From Cyclina sinensis (Eukaryota; Mollusca; Bivalvia; Venerida; Veneridae): a stretch of 64,000 nt of DNA. The notes under the pieces were generated by a model, which was not told the origin of the DNA, did not search any database, and saw only the letters and a program-made list of their open reading frames with translations. Shown one piece after another: positions 38,001 to 46,903 of the stretch (within the stretch, counting starts at the first letter, position 1; each line of letters opens with the position of its first letter). Location: the NCBI GenBank assembly GCA_012932295.1, contig JAAONU010000123.1:6572001-6636000 (forward strand), read 5' to 3'. The position numbers and the translations under genes were made by a program.

Positions 38001-41000
38001 TCAAGGCTGATCAGATAAACCTAAAACTTCATATATGTTTGCAGGATTCAGAGGTTCTCTGTGATACCATTGTCTACAAATTCTGGACTGATAGGCTGGG
38101 TACCCCATACTGACACCCTGCACTCCCTAATAAGGGATTATAGAGAAAAGAAGAAGATCTTACTCAACATAGAGCACAGGCTTATGCTAAGGGTACGTTG
38201 ATATGTTGTTTTAAATTTTATGGCTACCTGGTATATACCTCTCCATTGTATCACATTACATCAACCACAGCAGGAATGTTAAAAAACCTTCACAGAATTC
38301 ATTGGTTCATCCTAATGTGTCCACGCTCGTAATCATTCCGATATTCCTTTGTAGATTAAACCTTGATTCTTTAATATGAACTATTCTTCCATTTTCTGGC
38401 CCCTTGTGAAAGTTTCTCCTGTTTAATATGTCATTTGCAATAGAGATACAGAAAACAGGTATGAGCTCATGTTTTGTGAACTGCCAGCCTACTTAGCCTT
38501 ACTTTTAGCTTGGAAGATGAGATACTGATTTTTGATTTCTGGTATCCACTAGCCTTAGTTAAAACTAATTCCTATCTCCAACTACTGCAAATTTATTGTT
38601 GCAAAATGATGAACAGTATATATCATTTAGGAGAACCTGTAAAAGAATAAGTCTTTAGAACATTACTCATCTCTTGCAAAAGACTCCATACCTTTAAGGA
38701 GTAAGAGCATTCAGCGACGTCCCGCAGTAGGCACTTAAATGCAAGTACTGGTATCACCCCAGGACTCAGTCATCGAGCCGGATTAATGTCCCACTCCTTT
38801 CAAAAATCACCCTACCACAAGGGGTAGGAGCCTTCAGTGACTTCTACCATTCCACACTTGGGGTACAAGTACTGGCATGACTCAAGGACTCGGTCAACAA
38901 GAGGGATTAATAACTCATCCATTTCTAAAACCACTCTACCACAAGGGGTGAGAGCCTTCAGTGACTTCTACCATTCCACACTTGGGGTACAAGTACTGGC
39001 ATGACTCAAGGACTCGGTCAACAAGAGGGATTAATAACTCATCCATAACTAAAGCCACTCTACCACAAGGGGTGAGAGCCTTCAGTGACTTCTACCATTT
39101 CACTCTTGGGGTACAAGTACTGGCATGACTCAAGGACTCGGTCAACAAGAGGGATTAATAACTCATCCATTTCTAAAACCACTCTACCACAAGGGGTGAG
39201 AGCCTTCAGTGACTTCCACGTGTGACACTGGGTACTGGGATGACCTCAAGAAACAGTCTTGGGGAGGGATTAATATAAGAAGCAAGAACTGTTTTCCTTA
39301 TAAATGTAAGATAAATCATTTGAAACTCAGATACCAGTAATAATAATGGTATATTTCATATAAAAATAAAAGTTAAAACTAGGATTGATTCAAGTTTTCC
39401 TGTTTCAGATGGCCCCTGATTACGATCACCTGACCTTGATGCAGAAGGTTGAAGTGTTTGAGCATGCCCTAGAACACACACAGGGAGATGACCTTGCTAA
39501 AATACTCTGGTACAAGAGTCCCAACTCTGAGGTAAATATATATATGTTCAATGTATTTTGAATACTTTATTCTTTATATTGTTTAGTTTCGAGTTTTAGA
39601 GGCCTAACTCAGAGATACATAGATCTTTAAACTAGCTTTAAGGTGTTGGAAAATACCATTTGATGTACATTGTGTGTGAAAATTGTTTCATAAATTTGAA
39701 AATATACTTTGTGGAATCTTCTTGTTTAGTTTGAATAGTAGAATAAATTTGAGAAGTGTCTGTACTGTCATACACTTTAAAGCAGTAAGATTTATTCAGG
39801 AATTACCCCCTCAATTATCAAACAGTTTCAGTATTGGCTTTAAAATGATCCAGCTTATATCTCAAGTATAATAACTTGTACTTTTCAATTCTAACCTTTG
39901 ACTTAGCTTATATATACATGCACTAGAAGGTAACCTGTATATGCATACACAGTTTCAGCTATACATACAGTAAAGACCCACTAATACAACCAGTCTAAAG
40001 GTGATCTTACTAGTGAATTGGTTGTAATAGCACGTCTCCTTGGTTCGAAGTTTTATACTTAGGGTTTCTTTAAGTTGCTAATTTTGAAACAGTCAAAGTG
40101 GTCTTTTAGCACATGTTCACTGTATCTTGTTATATTTGTAGGTATGGTTTGATAGAAGAACTAACTATACGAGGTCTCTTGCTGTGATGTCAATGGTTGG
40201 TTATGTTCTTGGTCTTGGTGACAGGTAGGCTAATAAACTTTTCATAAAACTGTTTAAAAAAGAATGTCTGGTCTGATCTTGTATGTCTTATGTATCTTTT
40301 AAATATCTCTTATAGATCTTAATGGAATGGTTTGGTTGAGGAATCAACCTGAAATAATGGTTATGTTTTTTATTCCACCTTTACATTTTTCTCGTCCGGT
40401 TTAATGGTATTTCAGATGCTAAGCTCAGATATTACTTCGTGAGAATTAATATCTTTCTTTCTTTTGAAATTGTGTTTGTTGGAAACAGGAAAAAGAAATT
40501 ATACCAATAAGTGGCATATAGGAATAATTCGGTTCTGGTGTAGAAAAACAGGTCCGATTTATTTCAGGCATCCATCAAATCTGATGTTGGACCGTATGAG
40601 TGGAAAGATTATCCACATTGACTTCGGAGATTGTTTTGAGGTTGCCATGGTGAGGGAGAAATTTCCCGAGAAGATACCGTTCAGGCTTACACGTATGCTG
40701 ATAAATGCCATGGAGGTACGTGATGTAACACTTCCACTTTTATGTAACATACAGTCAGATGTGATCTAACAAATTCTTGTGAACTGTGAAAATATTCTTT
40801 GGTCATCCAATTACTTTTTGCTAGGAATGAAAGGTCCAATAAAAAGAAAGTTGCGATTTTACAAAAAATGTAACCAGTCTGTTCCAGATTTGAAGAATCA
40901 GTTGTCAGTTGTAGTTGAAAAAGCCATACAAGGATAAAAATTTGATAAATTCAATTTGAATTATTGACTGTTGGTATCAATTTTCCTCAAATCAACAGCC

Positions 41001-42267
41001 AAAGAAATGTTAATAGAAAGTCTGTGACTTTCAGAGAAGCCCTGGTTCCTAGCTGAGTATTTTAGCACCTATACATAACTGTCTCAGTTTGAAGGTCATT
41101 AGAAGCATTCAAGGAGAAGGAACTCACAATTTGACAGTGGATCCACTCCATACTAGGACATTCTCTGTTTCATAGACTAACTTAATTTTGCATTTGTTGT
41201 TAAGTGCTTATGAAGAAAAAGTATTTCAACATTATGTTATTATTCAAACTAGAATGAAAAAAACATGTTGTTTTACTGGGAATCAAATCCTAAGTCTCTG
41301 AATACCATAGTATCCCAGGATATTTGCCATAAAGAGAAGTGGAAATTATTGCTCGTGTGTTGTACAGATTTTTTTTTTGTATGTGTCTTGCCCATTAGAT
41401 TACTTCTATAAAAACTGACATGTACATTTGTCATGGTTACAGGTAACAGGTATTGATGGCAACTACAAGATGACATGTGAGAGTGTGATGACCGTGCTTC
41501 GTGAACATAAGGACAGTCTGATGGCTGTACTCGAAGCTTTCGTCTATGATCCATTACTTAACTGGAGGCTTATGGACAGTAAGTAACACATTGTGTGATA
41601 ATATTGATACTATTCTGGCAGACATGTTTGCTGCTTTGTCCATTGCAGTTTTAAACGGGACCATACTTCCGTTAGTAGTGAAGATTCACTTAAGTGATAT
41701 ATTTTCAAACAAGAGATGCACAAAGCATCTCTAAAGAACTATGATGGCAATAGATGTCAGATAGATTTGTGAAACAGAGATCTTTTTTCACTCTCTCAAT
41801 TATAGGCCTTGTTTCTGCAACAGCCCAAGATAATTGTAGGTTTAAGTTAAACTAAAACTTACTGTTGTTAGTTATTGTCAGTATTTCTATACTTTTTTAT
41901 AAAATTTATCTCATCTTTTTTTGCAGCCACAACGAAGACTAAGACAAAGCCAGCACGTTCTGATCCAACATATTCTGACAGCAATGACCAGGGAGATAAC
42001 TTTGAGACTGTTGAACTAACACAGTCTAGTCACAAAAAATCTGTTGCTGAGGTGAGCCAGTCTGCCGGGGGAGATAACTCACAGGCAGAGAACTTGAATA
42101 AGAAAGCTATAAGTATTGTGGAACATGTTCGAGCCAAATTGACCGGCAGAGATTTTTCGGTTGAATCACCAGTGGATGTTGCTAAACAAGTGGATTTGTT
42201 AATAAAGCAAGCAACTTCACATGAGAACCTTTGTCAGTGTTATATTGGATGGTGTCCTTTCTGGTAA
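2078..42267 (+). CDS. MTOR: Serine/threonine-protein kinase mTOR (49 coding exons, complete)
   Basis: Catalytic subunit of TORC1/TORC2, the PI3K-related kinase that couples nutrients and growth factors to translation, autophagy and cytoskeleton. Joining 49 exons by homology to animal mTOR gives 7,401 nt, or 2,466 residues plus TAA. All introns are GT-AG and every phase agrees. Human mTOR is 2,549 aa; much of the difference is the missing Thr/Ser-rich insert in the FAT domain. Start: ATG at 2078 with A at -3 and an in-frame TGA at 2051-2053, so the ORF cannot extend upstream. A 3' splice site at 2041-2042 implies an untranslated upstream exon that I could not locate. The next residues ([11 protein letters not shown]) match the family N-terminus closely. 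Order: HEAT repeats (about 1-1300), FAT (about 1300-1900), FRB (about 1932-2037), kinase (about 2060-2400), FATC (last 33 residues). Exon coordinates are in the five following entries. Exon edges were placed by eye; a microexon could be missed between exons 36 and 37. Confidence 0.96.
4001..4550. repeat. 32-bp minisatellite in MTOR intron 4 (about 17 units)
   Basis: Near-identical units of GACTGAGTTGTAAATAGTGC followed by AGACCATGATTA run from about 4001 to 4550. Variation is limited to a few positions (TTG/TAG, GATTA/GATAA), which suggests recent expansion or homogenisation. The unit does not resemble either flanking exon. Confidence 0.95.
5111..5228. mobile_element. Fold-back MITE with 38-bp near-perfect arms in MTOR intron 5
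   Basis: The left arm 5111-5148 (TTACATGTCTGACAGGGTGA...) and right arm 5191-5228 are inverted repeats with one mismatch in 38. The 42-bp loop is unpaired. Transcribed RNA would form a long hairpin. No target duplication identified. Confidence 0.7.
8458..8790. repeat. Interspersed repeat in MTOR intron 9
   Basis: Begins TGCCCGCTTGAAAAAGGGGA and has a G-rich GGCGGGCGGGAGGGCGGGC stretch, then AAAGGTCAAGGTCACAC. This organisation resembles abundant bivalve repeats with 'aaggtcaaggtcac' motifs. It has no coding capacity. Confidence 0.55.
10389..10631. mobile_element. piggyBac-like hairpin MITE in MTOR intron 11
   Basis: TTAACCCTTTACC at the left end and GTAAAGGGTTAA at the right end give TTAA-flanked CCC...GGG termini, the piggyBac signature. 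Inside are two 73-bp inverted arms (10425-10497 and 10523-10595) with few mismatches, carrying CAGATCAGCCTGCACATTTG. Related elements are at 45600-45800 and 59398-59595. Confidence 0.7.
10745..10855. repeat. 21-bp AT-rich tandem repeat
   Basis: Four to five units of TAATAATTCATTTAATACATG with small changes, in MTOR intron 11. Just downstream, at about 11257-11326, a 33-bp segment (GTGTGGAATCCTGATCTGTT...) is duplicated once. Confidence 0.8.
11765..12673 (+). repeat. 52-bp tandem array of MTOR exon-12 3' splice sites (about 18 units)
   Basis: Unit starts: 11765, 11817, 11869, 11921, 11973 (25-bp truncated unit), 11998, 12050, 12102, 12154, 12206, 12258, 12310, 12362, 12414, 12466, 12518, 12570 and 12622. 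The true exon 12 at 12674 is the last member. Each full unit is 44 nt matching the start of exon 12 (encoding the H-S-L-T-x-F-V-x-H-C-A-D-H-Y type sequence) followed by ATTTGCAG. Nearly every unit therefore ends in an AG acceptor, with CTGAT as a possible branch point about 17 nt before it. The AG is lost before unit 3 (TTTGCAATT). The unit is not a multiple of three. Most units have drifted (for example Arg codon CGT to TGT); the last one keeps the conserved protein sequence. Confidence 0.95.
15881..15973. mobile_element. Short MITE (internally deleted) in MTOR intron 17
   Basis: Terminal inverted repeats CCATTCCAGTAAAACAT and ATGTTTTACTGGAATGG. Longer relatives with the same termini lie at 32725-32912 and 35664-35858. 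Confidence 0.65.
17365..17661 (+). mobile_element. Full-length tRNA-derived SINE in MTOR intron 20
   Basis: Flanked by a 12-bp near-perfect duplication, GTTTCATGTAGA (17353-17364) and GTTTCATATAGA (17662-17673). The head has an A-box-like AGCTCAATCGGTAGAGC and B-box-like GGTTCAATCCC. The body contains ACTGGTTAGGTGGACTGACT, and the 3' end reads GGCGTTAAACCCC then CCAAA repeats, a tail type I recall from molluscan Meta-type SINEs. Confidence 0.8.
20657..21071. mobile_element. Candidate mariner-type MITE in MTOR intron 24
   Basis: TACAGTATAACACTG at the left and AGTTTACTGTA at the right could be TA-flanked CAGT termini. A short inverted pair CACTATAAAGAC / GTCTTTATAGTG lies at 21022-21059 near the right end. 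The match is short. Confidence 0.35.
23540..24865. repeat. Clustered ~160-bp repeats in MTOR intron 28
   Basis: Units containing ACCTTGTCCAGGCCATAACT, TCTCCATGCATTGAAGG and GCTCAAAGGTCAAGGTCACA recur at about 23.56, 23.74, 23.90 and again at 24.59-24.86 kb. An unrelated AT-rich insert (about 24.06-24.58 kb, with ATTCGAATATATTCGAATAT) separates them. A poly(C) run sits at 23501-23513. No coding capacity. Confidence 0.65.
27387..29058. mobile_element. Large composite repeat element in MTOR intron 32
   Basis: Starts AGCTCACCTGAGCATGCTCA, then a (CGTC)n-like CCGTCCGTCCG run. Ends TTCAGGTGAGCGATATAGGG, CCATCATGGCCCTCTTG. Short inverted ends are GCTCACCTGA / TCAGGTGAGC. Inside, about four units of 165 bp (with AATCTTCTTGTCAGAAACC and CTCTACCAAGTTTGTTCAAA) are followed by about five units of 140-150 bp (with CTTGTTAACACTCTAG and GGGTCATCTGGGGTCAAAAA). 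No ORF of note. A second, related but more decayed copy follows at about 29060-29500. Confidence 0.7.
30759..31460. mobile_element. Non-autonomous hAT-like element with 8-bp target duplication, MTOR intron 34
   Basis: CTGTCTAG is duplicated exactly at 30751-30758 and 31461-31468. The 702-bp element starts CAGGGCTCCC and ends GGAGCCCTG. Eight-base duplications and CAGGG termini are typical of hAT elements. No transposase ORF. A G-rich run (31400-31421) lies near the right end. Confidence 0.8.
32725..32912. mobile_element. MITE of the CATTCCAGTAAAACAT family in MTOR intron 36
   Basis: Left ACAGTAAAACATATTCTACC, right AGTTTACTGGAATGG. It shares internal TTTGGAAATGGACTAGC, GACAAGAAAAGCCCC and TTGCCTTCCTAGG with the copy at 35664-35858. 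Confidence 0.65.
33969..34148 (+). mobile_element. 5'-truncated copy of the intron-20 SINE, in MTOR intron 38
   Basis: It matches the body and tail of the 17365-17661 element (CACCTCTGAAGCAAGTGAG, AACACTGGTTAGGTGGACTG, TGGTGTTAAACCCC). The tRNA head is missing. No clear target duplication. Confidence 0.8.
35193..36206 (+). other. MTOR: MTOR exons 40-41: FRB domain (residues 1932-2037)
   Basis: Exons 35193-35375 and 36072-36206. The FKBP12-rapamycin binding four-helix bundle gates substrate access. It is almost identical to vertebrate FRB. The residues equivalent to human S2035, W2101 and F2108 are all present (S1955 in EASRLYF, W2021 in QAWDLYY, F2028 in HVFRRISK), so the encoded enzyme should bind FKBP12-rapamycin. 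That functional statement is inference from family knowledge. Confidence 0.95.
35664..35858. mobile_element. MITE of the CATTCCAGTAAAACAT family in MTOR intron 40
   Basis: Left ATCCAAGTAAAACATATATC, right AGTTTTACTTGAATGGCC, with the same internal order as the intron-36 copy. It carries a (CA)n run at 35763-35781. Confidence 0.65.
37624..37790. mobile_element. 167-bp MITE with CAGGGGTTTCATTAAG termini, MTOR intron 43
   Basis: Perfect 16-bp inverted termini CAGGGGTTTCATTAAG / CTTAATGAAACCCCTG, flanked by ATATAC on both sides (37618-37623, 37791-37796). The termini look hAT-like, but only six duplicated bases match. Confidence 0.75.
38690..39280. repeat. 124-bp tandem array in MTOR intron 44 (about 4 units), SINE-like
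   Basis: CCACTCTACCACAAGGGGTG starts at 38931, 39055 and 39179 (period 124), with a diverged unit before and a partial one after. The unit contains GTACTGGCATGACTCAAGGA, CAACAAGAGGGATTAATA. A related sequence (ACTGGTATGGAACCCAGGAA, CAGTCATCGAGCG) forms the body of the SINE at 1632-1851, and another lies at 43740-43870, so the array appears built from a SINE body. Confidence 0.8.
39966..40124. mobile_element. Candidate mariner-type MITE in MTOR intron 45
   Basis: TACAGTAAAGACCCACTAAT at the left and TTCACTGTA at the right; TA target dinucleotides at both ends. The inverted repeats are short, so the call is tentative. Confidence 0.35.
41927..42267 (+). other. MTOR: MTOR exon 49: negative regulatory segment and FATC (residues 2354-2466)
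   Basis: Acceptor TTTTTTTGCAG; the codon split A|CC restores Thr. The first 60 or so residues form the variable linker that in vertebrates carries S2448 and S2481. Here it is Ser/Asp-rich; a possible counterpart of the S2448 site is RSDPTYS, and the S2481 context is not recognisable. The end is the conserved [34 protein letters not shown] and the terminal IGWCPFW before TAA at 42265-42267. Confidence 0.95.
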
Positions 42268-43690
42268 AACCTCAACTTCATAGTAAGAATGCACACAGTG
42301 GACATAAGCAAGTCCTTACTGTCAAAGGGGGTTGAATTGTTCTTGAAAAGAAGATATTGTTTCAGGAATCATCTTAGTATATCTTGTTGCTATTGAGACA
42401 ATAAAATGTACCAAGCAGTTCTGAGACCCAACTAGTCATAAACATGTAAATATATGAGTTGAGATTTCAGTTCACAGAACTGTAGAAGAGTCATTTAGAT
42501 GTTTAGGCAGTGACTAGGAAGCCATTGTGGATTTAGAACTGATGATGTCACAGTTATGACCAAATAGCATCTGTACATTACAATGAAGTGGTCATCATTT
42601 GGAAATATGAGTTAATTTGGGCAAGAAGAAAATGCAAGTGCTATTAGAATTGGTAAGTTGTAAGAAGAAAGAGATTGAACTAAGAAGGCCAACCTTAAAA
42701 ATGTATATTGAAAGAGAAAAGGTTTTGTCTATATTCAGTATTGAGAACCTTTTCTGTTTTCACCCCTCAGCACACTCTCTCATATCCAAGTTTATGTTTG
42801 TGATAATATTTGCAAACATTATAGTGATAATTTTTGCAGATATTATAGTGATAATTTTTGCATACATAGTAGGGATAATTTTTGTACAGATTGAAGGGAT
42901 AAGTTTTGCAAATATTTAAGTGATAATTTTAGCAAATATTGTAGTGATAATTTTTGCAAATATTGTAGTGATAATTTTTGCAAATATTTTGTATAGTTAC
43001 GTGTAGAAGAGGTAATTTCTAAAGTTTTACTGTGCTAATTGTACATGTATATTAGTGAATCACCACATTCAGATACACAGGGTTTGTTACTATTTGAAAG
43101 GTGAATGCTTCATTATTTTATGTAAATTGTTTGAATATGTTTAGATATTTTCTTATGTCAGTTTACTAGGAGAAAGTGTGTCTGAAAAACAAACATGGCT
43201 AGAATAATTGCTTTTTTTGGCATTGGTATTTTGTGTTCATTTTCTTAGAGACATGTCTCTTTTAAAGCATATGAAGAAACTGTTAATATGTTTCTAGATG
43301 ATAATGACCAAAATTCTTACAACTTCTTAAATTAGTTAAAGAAAATAAAACAACAAAAGTAATGCCGTTCATATTTTATAATAGCCTGTGTAGTGTTATT
43401 GTATACCATTTTTATAGCTTTCTTTAAAGCTTGCCTGAGCAGTTAATCTAACACAAAATATTATATGTTTACAGGATTTTCATTGTAACCTGATTTCCAG
43501 CTGACCTAACAACCTTTCTGTCTACATTTGCAGCCATATTTGCCATAAATCTTCTCAAAAATTTTCTTATAAAAAAATCCTAAAAAATTTAGTTTTATAT
43601 CTTTCCAGTGACAGGTTGCTTCCTGAATATCTGGCCATATTAGTTTATTTGTTTTATTTGATAAATAAAAAGAAATGTTGCTGTATTAAT
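42268..43690 (+). other. MTOR: MTOR 3' UTR (approximate) with candidate poly(A) signals
   Basis: No further coding sequence. AATAAA hexamers occur at 42400-42405, 43344-43349 and 43664-43669; which is used cannot be told from sequence. The interval is AU-rich and includes the 24-bp tandem repeat listed separately. The right limit is a guess set just after the last hexamer. Confidence 0.5.
42800..42990. repeat. 24-bp tandem repeat in the MTOR 3' UTR (about 8 units)
   Basis: Eight imperfect units of the type GTGATAATTTTTGCAAATAT plus four bases. Because 24 is a multiple of three, the array stays open in one frame and produces a spurious hydrophobic reading frame (42617-42919), which I do not regard as a gene. 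In RNA the units are AU-rich with repeated UGCAAAUAUU and UGAUAAUUU. Confidence 0.85.
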
Positions 43691-43739
43691 ACATGTTTTA
43701 GAACAAGGTCGGTCAGTGCTCTAAGTAACGTCATAGTGC

Positions 43740-43870
43740 CAGATATGTAAAACTTCACTCACCAGTCACTTTCCACATTCCACACTTTCAACATTAGTGC
43801 TGGTTTGAATCCAGGAAACAGTCATCAAGCAGGATTAATATAAGGTGAAAGAAACTCGCTTCTCAATCAA
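43740..43870. repeat. SINE-body fragment downstream of MTOR
   Basis: TGAATCCAGGAAACAGTCAT, CAAGCAGGATTAATATAAGG matches the body of the SINE at 1632-1851 and of the 38.7-39.3 kb array. An inverted end fragment of the CGGTACCGACGA SINE follows at 43974-44015. Confidence 0.6.
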
Positions 43871-44129
43871 TGTAATATAAATTAAAAGGGAAATTAGTAC
43901 CCTTTTGTACACTAAGGTCATGATCAGTCATGCAGGATAAAACTGGCAACATGTATGTATGTATCTATTTCAGCTTATTTATCGTCGGTACCTGTTGTCA
44001 CATGACTGATGCCCCCTTTAGAGTTTAGTTATTTTAGGTATTTGGGATAATGCTCGATATATAAAGCATCCAATTTCAGAGTTCTTGTCCATGGCAACAG
44101 GTACATCCTATGATGCAATTTGTTGTTAT

Positions 44130-45050
44130 GAGAAAAGTTCAAAAACCACTTGTCTTTTTCTTCAGTACTTCATTGTCATTAGAAAACGTTTCAAACCACT
44201 TGTCTTTTTCTTCAGTACTTCATTGCCATTAGAAAACTTTTCAAACCACTTGTCTTTTTCTTCAGTACTTCATTGTCATTAGAAAACTTTTCAAACCACT
44301 CGTCTTTTTCTTCAGTACTTCATTGCCATTAGAAAACTTTCAAACCACTTGTCTTTTTCTTCAGTACTTCATTGCCATTAGAAAACTTTCAAACCACTCG
44401 TCTTTTTCTTCAGTACTTCATTGCCATTAGAAAACTTTCAAACCACTCGTCTTTTTCTTCAGTACTTCATTGCCATTAGAAAACTTTCAAACCACTCGTC
44501 TTTTTCTTCAGTACTTCATTGCCATTAGAAAACTTTCAAACCACTTGTCTTTTTCTTCAGTACTTCATTGCCATTAGAAAACTTTCAAACCACTCGTCTT
44601 TTTCTTCAGTACTTCATTGCCATTAGAAAACTTTCAAACCACTTGTCTTTTTCTTCAGTACTTCATTGCCATTAGAAAACTTTCAAACCACTCGTCTTTT
44701 TCTTCAGTACTTCATTGCCATTAGAAAACTTTCAAACCACTCGTCTTTTTCTTCAGTACTTCATTGTCATTAGAAAACTTTCAAACCACTTGTCTTTCTT
44801 CAGTACTTCATTGTCATTAGAAAACTTTCAAACCACTTGTCTTTTTCTTCAGTACTTCATTGTCATTAGAAAACTTCCAAACCACTTGTCTTTTTCTTCA
44901 GTACTTCATTGTCATTAGAAAACTTTCAAACCACTTGTCTTTTTCTTCAGTACTTCTTTGTCATTAGAAGACTTTTCAAACCACTTGTCTTTTTCTTCAG
45001 TATTCATTGTCATTAGAAAACTTTTCAAACCACTTGTCTTTTTCTCAGAA
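44130..45050. repeat. 49-bp minisatellite downstream of MTOR (about 18-19 units)
   Basis: Unit: CTTTCAAACCACTCGTCTTT, TTCTTCAGTACTTCATTGCC, ATTAGAAAA. Early and late units have one extra T (50 bp). C/T at the CTCGT/CTTGT position splits the units into two subtypes. Each unit has a pyrimidine run followed by CAG on the plus strand, resembling an acceptor, but no coding exon is attached. The reading frames through it (44085-44282, 44715-44918 and 45115-44915 on the minus strand) are by-products. Confidence 0.95.
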
Positions 45051-45599
45051 CTAAATTGAGGAGTTAGAAAACCATGGGTCTTTTTCTTCTTTTTGTTAAC
45101 ACATGTGTGGAACAATGTATTACATGTATTGTTCTGAGTTAGCCATCTTTGTCCTCTTGTAGAAGAATGGTTTATATCAGTATGTTATAATGATACTGTT
45201 GTTGCTTCAGATTATGTATTCCTAGTTGAAGAAGAAAGTAAACATTTAATAATGTTAATGATGAGTTTTTGTTCGTCTTTTCTGTAGATTTGACTCAAGT
45301 ATTTAAAGTGACATGCATTAAAATGAACCTGTGGTAGATAGCATTGGCTGGTTTTTAAATGAAAAGTAAAATTTCTTATGGCATATTGGCAGTAAGAAAG
45401 TGCACATTTATAATGAATCACAATCCACCAAAACACTACTCTGTACAAAGACTAAAATTTATACCTGATGTCCTTAGAATTTTTGACAGACACTTGGATA
45501 TTTGGTCATGATTTGTTCAGTATCATTTTGTTTTGTATGATTGTGAAGGGAATAGAATGATCTAAATTTTGGGATTTGCCCTTTTCATAAGGTAATTAT

Positions 45600-45800
45600 T
45601 TAACCCTTACCCTGCAGGCAGCCCTTTGTGACTAGTACAGTCCAAGATCAGCCTGCACAAATGTGCAATCTGATCATGGTCTCCCTATTCGTCATTCACT
45701 CAGTAAATTTTCATTAAGTACCCTCATATACAGTTAATGGATCTGTCCAAATTGAAAGATGGACAAGTCCATTTCAGATATTTAACATAGAAAGGGTCAA
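45600..45800. mobile_element. Decayed piggyBac-like hairpin element
   Basis: TTAACCCTTACCCTGCAGGC at the left and AAAGGGTCAA at the right. It shares AGATCAGCCTGCACAAATGT, GCAATCTGATCATG with the intron-11 copy. Confidence 0.55.
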
Positions 45801-46225
45801 TAACTAAGTCTGAATATTTCACATTCTGTTTCACTTGTGTAGAAGTAAGACACAGGGATACATCATTATTGGAAGTCCTTGGGTGTATAAGTAAGCGAAC
45901 AGTTCCTTATGAAAGATTCGAGACTTGTGTTGATATTACTGTAAAATGATGTTTAAATCTCTTTTCTAAATGACTGGGATTCTTCTAATAAACATTTAAC
46001 AGAACAAAACAAGACCCTTAGCTGACCAAGTGAACAAAAAGCAATTGCCCAACTCTATTTGTTTCGAACAACGACCTGATACGAGTGTGTTTGCACGCAG
46101 CAGACGAGAATGGTATTAACTGCTTTGTTAGTTTCTTCATTTCATCGAGCTTTCATTATTTTCCACTCGAGGAACATATATGTAAGAAAAACACACCTTA
46201 ATCATGTTTTACAGTTGTTTTTATG

Positions 46226-46375
46226 TTTTATAGTTATCGTTCGAGGAAGGGTCTGCTTGGTGTTTATAGACCTATTAGGGGATTTGTGCGAGCGAGCGTA
46301 GCGAGCAAGGTTTGCAAATCCTCTCACAGGGCTATAAACACCATGCAGACCTCTTCTGAGAATGATAACTGAATT
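46226..46375. mobile_element. 150-bp imperfect palindrome
   Basis: The left arm GTTATCGTTCGAGGAAGGGT, CTGCTTGGTGTTTATAG pairs with the right arm CTATAAACACCATGCAGACC, TCTTCTGAGAATGATAAC. The centre is CGAGCGAGCGTAGCGAGC. Likely a MITE; its class is unknown. Confidence 0.6.
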
Positions 46376-46903
46376 ACCTACCGGTTCTTTTTGTTTTGAA
46401 AGAAACCAAACAATTTTTCATTATTTTTGTATATTTTTGAGTAAGTATTCTTACGTAACAAAAACAAATTCCATAAAATTGAAATTGTCGCATGATAAAT
46501 AATTTTCTGCTTTCTACGCACCCGTAAAATAAATTGCAACGTTATACAATATTTCCCAGCATAGAATTCTCGTGCATTTGGTTAAATAAGAGATATGAAT
46601 TAATGATCACTGCACGAATAGCTCGTGCCTTCTGCTTGCGAATGCAGTAGGACTTTGCTGATGACATATTCGGATTGTTACATGAAAAGTAAACAGGTGC
46701 ATTGAAATTGAAGGAAACATCAATGCAAAAGTCTTAAGTTTTGCATTGCTATTTTTCTCTTAATGAAGTGTTTAATATGGCAATTTAATCGCATGCCACA
46801 CTCGTCCGTGATTCTCGTAGTAATCCAACAAGTTGGTGCTAGACGCTGGGTATAGCCGTATAGGCTCCCACGGGACGCAAGAAATACACGCCAAGCCCTT
46901 TAA

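Larger units (their letters stand above)
36726..41578 (+). other. MTOR: MTOR exons 42-48: PI3K-like kinase domain (residues 2038-2353)
   Basis: Exons: 36726-36900, 37124-37259, 38045-38192, 39409-39531, 40142-40224, 40568-40715, 41443-41578. Visible catalytic features are the ATP-binding lysine in [17 protein letters not shown] (about K2107), the catalytic loop [13 protein letters not shown] (D2258) spanning the exon 46/47 junction, and the metal-binding [10 protein letters not shown] (D2277). The activation segment [15 protein letters not shown] and the helix [14 protein letters not shown] are intact. No catalytic residue is missing, so the kinase is predicted active. Confidence 0.96.

Noticed and set aside
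42617..42919. 100-codon hydrophobic reading frame after MTOR
   Set aside because: Produced by the in-frame 24-bp repeat in the 3' UTR; no splice sites or homology.
44085..45115. Reading frames on both strands with repeated peptides
   Set aside because: By-products of the 49-bp minisatellite; units shift frame where the extra T occurs.
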